Source: Acetobacteraceae bacterium (GTDB lineage Bacteria > Pseudomonadota > Alphaproteobacteria > Acetobacterales > Acetobacteraceae). From it: a stretch of DNA of 6,087 bases. The translations under genes and the position numbers were made by a program. The notes under the pieces were generated by a model. That model saw only the letters and a program-made list of their open reading frames with translations, made no database searches and was not told the DNA's origin. Location of the stretch: contig JADYYZ010000507.1 of the NCBI GenBank assembly GCA_020853405.1, positions 1 to 6,087 of the forward strand. Direction: 5' to 3'. Shown here piece after piece: positions 1-4,807 of this stretch. How positions within the stretch are numbered: the first letter of the stretch is position 1; the number at the start of each line of letters is the position of its first letter.

Positions 1-2
1 AT

Positions 3-785
3 GCCGATGCGCTGGAAAGCGTGGTCAATGTCGCCGCCGCCGCGATGGCGCTGCTGGCGCTCACCTATTCCGCCCGCCCGGCCGACGCCAACCACCCGTA
101 CGGGCACGCCAAGGCGGAATTCTTCGCCGCCGTGTTCGAAGGCGTGCTGATCGTGTTCGCAGCGATCGCCATCCTGTGGGAGGCATGGGGCGTCTGGCAG
201 CGTCCGCGGCCCCCCGACCAGCCGGCGCTCGGGCTTGCGGTCAGCGCGGTTGCGACCACGATCAATGCCGGCTGGGCCTGGTTCCTGGGCCGCACGGCGC
301 GCAAGGTGCACTCGCCGGCGCTGGCGGCGGATGCGCGGCATCTGTGGGCCGATGTCGTGACCTCGGCCGGCGTGCTGGCGGGGGTGAGCCTGGTCGCGCT
401 GACCGGCCGGCTCTGGCTCGACCCGGTGCTGGCGGCGGCGACCGCGGCCAACATCCTGTGGTCGGGCAGCCGGCTGATCCGCGAGAGCGTCGGCGGCCTG
501 ATGGACGAGGCCCTTCCGGATGCCGAGATGGCACGCATCCGCGGCCTGGTCGCCGAGCACGCCGAGGGCGCGATCGAGGCGCACGACCTGCGCACGCGCC
601 GGTCGGGGCGCTTCACTTTCCTGGAATTCCACCTGGTGGTGCCCGGCAGCATGACCGTGGCCACCGCGCACGACATCTGCGACCGCATCGAGGCAGCGCT
701 GAAGGAGGCGACACCTGGCCTCGTCATCACCATCCATGTCGAGCCGGAGCGCAAGGCGAAGCATTCCGGGATCGTGGTGCTGTGA
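3..785 (+). CDS. Cation diffusion facilitator (CDF) family divalent metal transporter, 5'-truncated by window edge
   Basis: Inner-membrane antiporter of the CDF family, which exports divalent metals (Zn, Fe, Co, Mn, Cd) in exchange for protons. The frame is open from position 3, and the GTG at 21 is internal because family-like sequence (ADALESVVNV) precedes it. TM1 and the true start are outside the window. Visible are the end of TM2, the HPYGH..KAE loop characteristic of CDFs, a helix starting AEFFAAVFEG, two helices around ALGLAVSAVATTINAGWAWF and HLWADVVTSAGVLAGV, and TM6 near LWLDPVLAAA. The TM5 metal site HxxxD is present (His at 339-341, Asp at 351-353). In TM2 the positions I align with the DxxxD of YiiP read Glu and Asn, so metal choice cannot be read off. 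The cytoplasmic tail has the usual TAHDICDRIE and ITIHVEPE elements. It overlaps the next gene by 4 nt (GTGA), so it appears to be the 5' neighbour in the same transcript. Family assignment is secure; substrate is unknown. Confidence 0.93.
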   Translation, partial: ADALESVVNVAAAAMALLALTYSARPADANHPYGHAKAEFFAAVFEGVLIVFAAIAILWEAWGVWQRPRPPDQPALGLAVSAVATTINAGWAWFLGRTARKVHSPALAADARHLWADVVTSAGVLAGVSLVALTGRLWLDPVLAAATAANILWSGSRLIRESVGGLMDEALPDAEMARIRGLVAEHAEGAIEAHDLRTRRSGRFTFLEFHLVVPGSMTVATAHDICDRIEAALKEATPGLVITIHVEPERKAKHSGIVVL

Positions 786-1552
786 GGCGGATGCTGGCAC
801 TTCTGCTGCTGCTCGCCCCACCCGCGGCCGCCGCGCCCCAGCGCGTCGTCTCGATCAATCTCTGCGCCGACCAGCTGCTGGTCGCGCTGGCCGAGCCTTC
901 CCAGATCGCCGGGCTGTCGCCGCTTGCCGCCGATCCCGCCCTGTCGGCGGTGGCAGCGCGGGCTGGCGCCTTCGCGCGGGTCCGCCCGAACGCCGAGGCG
1001 GTGCTGGCGCTCTCCCCCGACCTCGTGATCGCCGGCGCCTGGGGCGGGCGCGAGGCGGAGGCGATCCTGGCCGGCCGCGCCATCCCTGTATTGCGGCTGC
1101 CGCTCGCCGAGGATTTTCCAGCGATCCGCGCGCAGATCCTTCAGGCCGGCGAGGCGCTGGGCCAGGCAGCGCGCGCCGCCGCGTTGACCGCCGACATCGA
1201 CCGGCGTCTTGCCGCGATCGTGCCCGCGGGCGGGGAGCCTGTCCTGGTCTGGCAGGCGGCCGGCTTCACGCCGGGGCACGGCACGCTGGCCGATGCGGTG
1301 CTGGTGGCCGCCGGCCGCGCCAATGCCGCCCGTTTCGCCGGCTACGGCACGATCCGGCTGGAGGCGCTGCTGGCCGCACCACCGTCGCTGCTGGTGCTGC
1401 CCACCCTGGCCCGGGGCAGCACCACCTCGCTGGCCGAGACGCTGCTTCTGCATCCGGCGCTCGCCGCCCTTCCGGTGCGCCGGATCGAGCCGTCGTGGCT
1501 TGCCTGCGGCGGGCCCGAGAGCGTGCGTGCCGCCGAAGCGTTGGCGCGATGA
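782..1552 (+). CDS. btuF: Periplasmic substrate-binding protein of a cobalamin-type ABC importer (BtuF-like)
   Basis: Likely captures corrinoid in the periplasm and delivers it to the permease encoded next. From GTG 782 it is 256 residues, normal for the class III (TroA/BtuF/FepB) binding-protein fold. Residues 1-18 (MRRMLALLLLLAPPAAAA) form a signal peptide without a lipobox Cys, so the mature protein should be soluble. Then come the family opening QRVVSINLCADQLLVAL (residues 20-36), an NAEAVLALSPDLVIAG segment near the hinge of lobe 1, and a C-terminal WLACGGPESV stretch typical of alphaproteobacterial members. The start is ambiguous: ATG 791 would lose the positive RR n-region, whereas GTG 782 gives a 4-nt overlap matching the next three junctions, so 782 is preferred; a weak GAGG (784-787) sits close before ATG 791. 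Sequence alone does not separate cobalamin from heme or siderophore binding. The adenosyltransferase downstream favours cobalamin. Confidence 0.87.
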   Translation: MRRMLALLLLLAPPAAAAPQRVVSINLCADQLLVALAEPSQIAGLSPLAADPALSAVAARAGAFARVRPNAEAVLALSPDLVIAGAWGGREAEAILAGRAIPVLRLPLAEDFPAIRAQILQAGEALGQAARAAALTADIDRRLAAIVPAGGEPVLVWQAAGFTPGHGTLADAVLVAAGRANAARFAGYGTIRLEALLAAPPSLLVLPTLARGSTTSLAETLLLHPALAALPVRRIEPSWLACGGPESVRAAEALAR

Positions 1553-2472
1553 TCGTGCTGCCGGTGCTGGCCGCGGCGGGTGGCGCGGCATCGCTGCTGG
1601 TCGGTGCCGCCGGCCTTGGCTGGCCGGATGCCGACATCCTCTGGCAGATCCGGCTGCCACGGGCGGTGCTGGCGCTGCTGTGCGGCGCGGCCCTCGGCGG
1701 CTCGGGCGCCGCGTTGCAGGGGCTGCTGCGCAATCGCCTGGCCGATCCCGGCCTGCTGGGGTTTTCCGGCTGCGCGAGCCTCGGCGCCGTGCTCGCATTC
1801 TATTTCGGACTCTATGCGACGACCGCGCTGGCGCTGCCGCTGGCGGCACTTGCCGGCGCGCTGGCCGGCGCGGTGCTGCTGCTCGCCTTTGCCCGCCGCG
1901 CCGAGGGCACCACCCTGATCCTTGCCGGCGTCGCGCTGGCCTCGCTTGCCTCGGCGGCGCTGACGCTGGCGCTGGCACTGGCACCCTCGCCGTTCGCGCT
2001 GGCCGAGATCACCGTGTGGCTGCTCGGCAGCCTTGAGGACCGCGCGCCGGAGCACGTGCTGCTGGCCGGCCCGCCGATCATCGTTGGCCTCGTCGTGCTT
2101 GCGCGCACCCGGGGCAGGCTCGATGCGCTGGCGCTGGGCGAGCCGACCGCGGCGAGCCTCGGGGTCGATCCGCGACGCCTGGCCCGGCGCGTCGCACTTG
2201 GGGTTGCGCTTTGTGTCGGCGGCGCCACCGCGGTTGCCGGCAGCGTCGGCTTCGTCGGGCTGATCGTGCCGAACCTGCTGCGCGCGGTGCTGGGCGAGCG
2301 GCCGTCGCTGCTGGTGCTGCCCGCCGCCTTTGCCGGCGCCGTGCTGCTGGTGCTGGCCGACATCGCGGTGCGGCTGATCCCGACTGCCCAGGAGCTCAGG
2401 CTTGGCGTGCTGACGGCGCTCCTGGGGGCGCCGGTGCTGGCCTGGGCGGCGCTCAGGGCCGGCCGCGCGTGA
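1549..2472 (+). CDS. btuC: FecCD/BtuC-family ABC importer permease
   Basis: Membrane subunit of a type II ABC importer, expected to dimerise and form the corrinoid channel docking BtuF outside and BtuD inside. It is 307 residues, slightly short at the N terminus for a family usually 320-350, and very hydrophobic throughout. Hallmarks in order: ILWQIRLPRAVLALLCGAAL (residues 30-49), the conserved GSGAALQGLLRNRLADPGLLG (about 51-71), ITVWLLGSL (154-162), GEPTAASLGVD (197-207, the cytoplasmic coupling region contacting the ATPase), GSVGFVGLIVPNLLR (231-245) and ELRLGVLTALLGAP (282-295). In the GFVGLIVPxLxR motif the usual His is Asn (N242), an unusual substitution. The ATG start overlaps the upstream stop (ATGA, 1549-1552), and no independent Shine-Dalgarno is evident, implying translational coupling. 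A siderophore or heme permease is the main alternative reading. Confidence 0.92.
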   Translation: MIVLPVLAAAGGAASLLVGAAGLGWPDADILWQIRLPRAVLALLCGAALGGSGAALQGLLRNRLADPGLLGFSGCASLGAVLAFYFGLYATTALALPLAALAGALAGAVLLLAFARRAEGTTLILAGVALASLASAALTLALALAPSPFALAEITVWLLGSLEDRAPEHVLLAGPPIIVGLVVLARTRGRLDALALGEPTAASLGVDPRRLARRVALGVALCVGGATAVAGSVGFVGLIVPNLLRAVLGERPSLLVLPAAFAGAVLLVLADIAVRLIPTAQELRLGVLTALLGAPVLAWAALRAGRA

Positions 2473-3173
2473 TCGCGGCCCACGGCATCCTCGTGCGCCG
2501 GGGCGGCCGCGCCATCCTCGATTCGGTGACACTGGTGCTGCGGCCAGGCAGTTTCGCGGTGCTGGCGGGGCCGAACGGCGCCGGCAAGTCCACCCTGCTC
2601 GCGGTGCTGGCCGGCCTCGTCCGCCCCGACGCCGGCCACGTCGATGCACCCTCGCCGCGTGCCGGGAAACTCGCCTGGCTTGCCCAGCGCGAGGGTTCCG
2701 CCTGGGACATGACGCTGCGCGAGATCGTCGAGCTCGGCCGCATCCCGCATGGCGGCAGCGACCCCGAGGGCCAGGTGGCGGCGGCGCTCGCTGCCTGCGG
2801 GGTCGCCGCGCTGGCCGGGCGGCGGCTGTCGGAGGTCAGCGGCGGCGAGGCGCGGCGGGCGATGCTCGCGCGGGTGCTGGCAACCGGGGCCGATGTGCTG
2901 CTGCTCGACGAACCGACCGCGGCACTCGACCCCGCGCAGGCGTTCGCCATCCTGGCGGTGCTTTCCGCCCAGGCGGCGGCGGGGCGCACCGTGCTGGCGG
3001 CGCTGCACGCGCCGGAGGCAGCGGTTGGCTACGCCGACCGGCTGGTGGTGCTCGACCGCGGGCAGATCCGCGCGGATGGCGCGCCGGCCGCGGCACTCGC
3101 TGCCGCGGCCGGCGCCTATGGCGTGCGGCTGGGGCAGGCGCCGGCGATGCTGCCGCAAGACGCCGGCCGATGA
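2469..3173 (+). CDS. btuD: ABC importer ATP-binding protein (BtuD/FecE-like)
   Basis: Cytoplasmic ATPase powering the importer formed with the preceding permease and binding protein. It is 234 residues from GTG 2469, at the short end for FecE/BtuD proteins. All nucleotide-binding motifs are intact: Walker A GPNGAGKST (residues 34-42), Q-loop Gln73 in WLAQ, ABC signature VSGGE (123-127, Val in place of the common Leu), Walker B VLLLDE (143-148) with catalytic Glu148, D-loop AALD (151-154) and the H-switch His180 in AALHAPE. The GTG start lies in the GTGA overlap with the permease stop (2469-2472), and the frame upstream of it is only the shadow of the permease. The C terminus, after LDRGQIRADG, is Ala-rich and shows no extra domain. 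Function as an ABC ATPase is certain; the cobalamin assignment rests on context. Confidence 0.93.
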   Translation: MIAAHGILVRRGGRAILDSVTLVLRPGSFAVLAGPNGAGKSTLLAVLAGLVRPDAGHVDAPSPRAGKLAWLAQREGSAWDMTLREIVELGRIPHGGSDPEGQVAAALAACGVAALAGRRLSEVSGGEARRAMLARVLATGADVLLLDEPTAALDPAQAFAILAVLSAQAAAGRTVLAALHAPEAAVGYADRLVVLDRGQIRADGAPAAALAAAAGAYGVRLGQAPAMLPQDAGR

Positions 3174-4000
3174 TGCGCGCAGCGGCACTGGTCTCGCTGC
3201 TGCTGCACGGCGCGGTCATCGGGGTGCTGATGATCGGGGCGCCGCGCGATCTCGCGGAACCCGACGAGCCGCCCGGCCTGGAGGTTACGCTGGGCGCGGT
3301 GCAGGCGCCGGGCCGGGGCGAGGAGCAGGCGGCCGAGGCCCGGTCGCCGCTGCCGCCGGCCGACGAGCCGGAGCAGGTCGCAGACCTGCCACCGCCCCCA
3401 CCGCCGCCCGCGCCACCTCCGCTTCCACCTGCGGCCGAGCCGCTGGCGGTGGCCGAGCTGCCGCCGCCTCCCCCGCCGCCGCTGCCGGCGGTGGCCGAGC
3501 CGGCCGAGGTTGCGGAACTGCCGCCGCCTCCCCCACCTCCTCCCCCACCACCGCGGCCCCCGCCACCACCGCCACCACCACCGCAGCGGGCGACGGCACC
3601 GCCGGCGCCGCCACCGCGAAGGCCGCCCGCGCAGCCCGAGCAGCCAGTGGTTCGCCCGCTGTTCGCGGAGAACCTCGCGGCGCTGACCGAGGACCCCGCC
3701 GGCACCGCCAGCGAAGGCGAGCAGATCCCGGTGCGCGAGGTGGCGGGTGTGCGCAACCCGCTGCCAGCCTACCCCGAGGCCGCCCGCCTGCGCGGCCAGC
3801 AGGGATCGGTGGGGGTGCGGCTGCGCATCGACGCCGACGGCACGGTGCTGCGCGTCGAGATCGTCGAGTCGAGCGGCTACCCCCTGCTCGACCAGGCGGT
3901 GGTCGAGGCGCTGCGCCGCTGGCGCTTCGCCCCCGCGATGCAGGGTGGCCATGCCGTGGCCGCGGACTTCCTGCACCGCACCACGTTCCGGCTCGATTGA
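3170..4000 (+). CDS. tonB: TonB energy-transducing protein with polyproline linker
   Basis: Couples the inner-membrane proton gradient (through ExbB/ExbD, not in this window) to a TonB-dependent outer-membrane receptor, here presumably for corrinoids. It is 276 residues. The N-terminal anchor (residues 4-23, AALVSLLLHGAVIGVLMIG) carries Ser9 and His13 in the S-x3-H arrangement of E. coli TonB Ser16/His20, needed for ExbB/D coupling. Residues about 59-157 form a proline-rich periplasmic spacer. The C-terminal domain (about 195-276) has NPLPAYPEAARLRGQQGSV, then VRLRIDADGTV, VESSGYPLLDQAV and ALRRWRFAPA, the standard TonB C-terminal pattern. Two ATGs occur in tandem (3170 and 3173); the first overlaps the btuD stop as ATGA. 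Placement directly after btuFCD suggests a TonB dedicated to this uptake route. Confidence 0.93.
   Translation: MMRAAALVSLLLHGAVIGVLMIGAPRDLAEPDEPPGLEVTLGAVQAPGRGEEQAAEARSPLPPADEPEQVADLPPPPPPPAPPPLPPAAEPLAVAELPPPPPPPLPAVAEPAEVAELPPPPPPPPPPPRPPPPPPPPPQRATAPPAPPPRRPPAQPEQPVVRPLFAENLAALTEDPAGTASEGEQIPVREVAGVRNPLPAYPEAARLRGQQGSVGVRLRIDADGTVLRVEIVESSGYPLLDQAVVEALRRWRFAPAMQGGHAVAADFLHRTTFRLD
3377..3583 (+). repeat. Proline-codon repeat tract within tonB
   Basis: Encodes TonB residues 70-138. Three imperfect units each begin with VADLP or VAELP (at 3377, 3449 and 3509) and continue into runs of proline; two are preceded by an AEP-type spacer. The last unit contains eleven prolines, one arginine and nine more prolines. 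The plus strand is very C-rich (runs of five C), so the complementary strand carries several G5 runs. Unlike the charged Glu-Pro/Lys-Pro linker of E. coli TonB, this tract is nearly uncharged apart from the short spacers. Confidence 0.9.
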
Positions 4001-4017
4001 CCCGAAGGGAAGCTGCG

Positions 4018-4590
4018 ATGGTCAGGATCGATCGCATCACCACGCGCGGCGGCGACCGCGGCCAGACCTCGCTGGCGGACGGCAGCCGCGTCTCCAAGGC
4101 GGATCTGCGCATCGAGGCGATCGGCGCGGTCGATGAAGCCAATGCAGCGATCGGCCTGCTCAGGCGCGCGACCGGCGACGAACCCGCGATCGATGCAGTG
4201 CTGGGGCGCATCCAGCACGATCTGTTCGACCTCGGCGCCGACATCGCAACGCCGCGCAAGGAGAATGAGGCAGAAGGCCAGGCGCTGCGCATCGTGCCCG
4301 ACCAGCTGGCGCGGCTGGAGGCAGAGATCGCAAGCTTCAACGCTGCCCTGCCGCCGCTCCGGAGTTTCGTGCTGCCCGGCGGCACCGAGGCGGCGGCGCG
4401 CGCGCACCTCGCCCGCACGGTCACGCGCCGGGCGGAGCGGGCGCTGGCACGGCTTGGCCTGGCCGAGGCGCTGAACCCGGACGCACTGAAATTCCTGAAC
4501 CGGCTGTCCGACCTGCTGTTCGTGCTGTGCCGCGTGTTGAACGCCGCCGGCGCCGAGGACGTGCTGTGGGCGCCGGGCGCGAACCGGTAG
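4018..4590 (+). CDS. pduO: PduO-type cob(I)alamin adenosyltransferase
   Basis: Transfers the 5'-deoxyadenosyl group of ATP to cob(I)alamin (or cob(I)yrinic acid a,c-diamide), giving adenosylcobalamin in the cytoplasm. It is 190 residues, the usual length of a single-domain PduO/MMAB-type enzyme, which acts as a trimer. Motifs: N-terminal ATP-binding TTRGGDRGQTSL (residues 8-19), RVSKADLRIEAIGAVDEANA (24-43), SFVLPGG (116-122), ARTVTRRAER (132-141) with the conserved Arg/Glu group, and ALKFLNRLSDLLFVL (156-170). The start ATG is preceded by GAAGGG at 4004-4009 with 8-nt spacing, the only clear Shine-Dalgarno among the operon genes seen here, and it lies 17 nt after the tonB stop. The enzyme gives the strongest clue that the upstream ABC system carries corrinoids. 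It could equally serve de novo synthesis, but no other cob genes are in the window. Confidence 0.95.
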   Translation: MVRIDRITTRGGDRGQTSLADGSRVSKADLRIEAIGAVDEANAAIGLLRRATGDEPAIDAVLGRIQHDLFDLGADIATPRKENEAEGQALRIVPDQLARLEAEIASFNAALPPLRSFVLPGGTEAAARAHLARTVTRRAERALARLGLAEALNPDALKFLNRLSDLLFVLCRVLNAAGAEDVLWAPGANR

Positions 4591-4644
4591 CAGGCTGCTG
4601 ACGAACTGTCGCGTCATGACGATGAAAGCCTGCACCGCCGTCTC

Positions 4645-4660
4645 CGGCCCGATCGGGCCG
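4645..4660. terminator. Perfect GC-rich palindrome, possible terminator stem after the operon
   Basis: CGGCCCGATCGGGCCG is a perfect 16-nt palindrome able to form a 6-bp G/C stem with a GATC loop, 55 nt after the adenosyltransferase stop. It is the best candidate for ending the operon transcript, but no T-tract follows (next bases CATCGTGC), so intrinsic termination would be atypical. It could equally be a protein-binding site or part of a mobile-element remnant. Confidence 0.3.
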
Positions 4661-4708
4661 CATCGTGCGCCCGCCGATCCCGCTTCGACGATCGAATGAT
4701 TGGGTGAT

Positions 4709-4726
4709 GTGTGACGCCGGTCACAC
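4709..4726. promoter_or_regulatory. CRP-like operator, TGTGA-N6-TCACA
   Basis: GTGTGAC-GCCG-GTCACAC has perfect 7-bp inverted arms around a 4-nt centre and includes TGTGA-N6-TCACA, the exact core recognised by CRP of E. coli. Its centre is about 90 nt upstream of the RTX start codon, a plausible operator position. Known for the family: CRP/FNR regulators bind such dyads, usually to activate. Inferred: a CRP-type regulator controls the RTX gene. No matching -10 box can be seen at the expected class I or class II distance, so the direction of control is open. Confidence 0.55.
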
Positions 4727-4728
4727 TG

Positions 4729-4756
4729 CGCCGCCTGCGTCGGCGCGCAGGCTGCG
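4729..4756. other. GC-rich inverted repeat / hairpin upstream of RTX gene
   Basis: GCCTGCG (4733-4739) and CGCAGGC (4746-4752) are perfect inverted arms around a TCGGCG loop. After one C/T mismatch the stem extends by three pairs (CGC at 4729-4731 with GCG at 4754-4756). In RNA this would be a stable stem ending about 50 nt before the start codon. It begins only two nt after the CRP-like site. It may be a leader hairpin stabilising the mRNA or a further operator. Confidence 0.4.
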
Positions 4757-4794
4757 GCACGCGGGCTGGGTCCGGCCCGCGACAGCCGACAGCA

Positions 4795-4802
4795 GGGGGA
4801 GG
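4795..4802 (+). promoter_or_regulatory. Strong ribosome binding site of the RTX gene
   Basis: GGGGGAGG contains a full GGAGG core (4798-4802) 5 nt before ATG 4808. It fixes the start of the RTX frame and suggests efficient independent initiation, unlike the coupled genes upstream. Confidence 0.85.
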
Positions 4803-4807
4803 CAGGC

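Larger units (their letters stand above)
4591..4807. other. Intergenic spacer between adenosyltransferase and RTX gene
   Basis: No convincing gene is present in these 217 nt. It contains three dyad-symmetric elements (4645-4660, 4709-4726, 4729-4756), listed separately. I see no sigma-70 -35/-10 pair with good spacing, no run of T after a hairpin, and no cobalamin riboswitch B12-box. The first part (from about 4591, CAGGCTGCTGACGAACTG) looks in style like the end of an insertion sequence, but no second inverted copy is in the window, so this is only a suspicion. Confidence 0.6.

Noticed and set aside
176..781. Upstream extension of the btuF frame into the CDF gene
   Set aside because: The extension is Arg/Gly-rich shadow sequence and would remove the signal peptide from the N terminus.
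65..1984. 639-codon open frame on the minus strand
   Set aside because: It lies antisense to the well-supported CDF, btuF and btuC genes. Its product is a low-complexity Arg/Pro/Ala/Gly mix typical of shadow frames in GC-rich DNA, with no family motif.
1342..2649. 435-codon minus-strand open frame opposite btuC
   Set aside because: Arg/Gln/Gly-rich composition without domains; a consequence of high GC on the opposite strand of a membrane protein gene.
2836..3756. Minus-strand frame with long Gly-rich runs
   Set aside because: The Gly/Ser runs are simply the complement of the TonB proline codons; there is no independent evidence of translation.
2749..4017. Upstream extension of the adenosyltransferase frame through btuD and tonB
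   Set aside because: PduO-type proteins begin close to the TTRGGD motif, and a Shine-Dalgarno sits just before ATG 4018; the extension is a low-complexity shadow.
4590..4755. Direct repeat GCAGGCTGC at 4590-4598 and 4747-4755
   Set aside because: Only nine bases, in GC-rich DNA, with one copy inside the hairpin arm; no other sign of a duplication or attachment site.
4591..4807. Possible cobalamin riboswitch in the spacer
   Set aside because: No B12-box-like conserved core or long multi-helix leader is visible, and the downstream gene is an RTX protein rather than a corrinoid gene.
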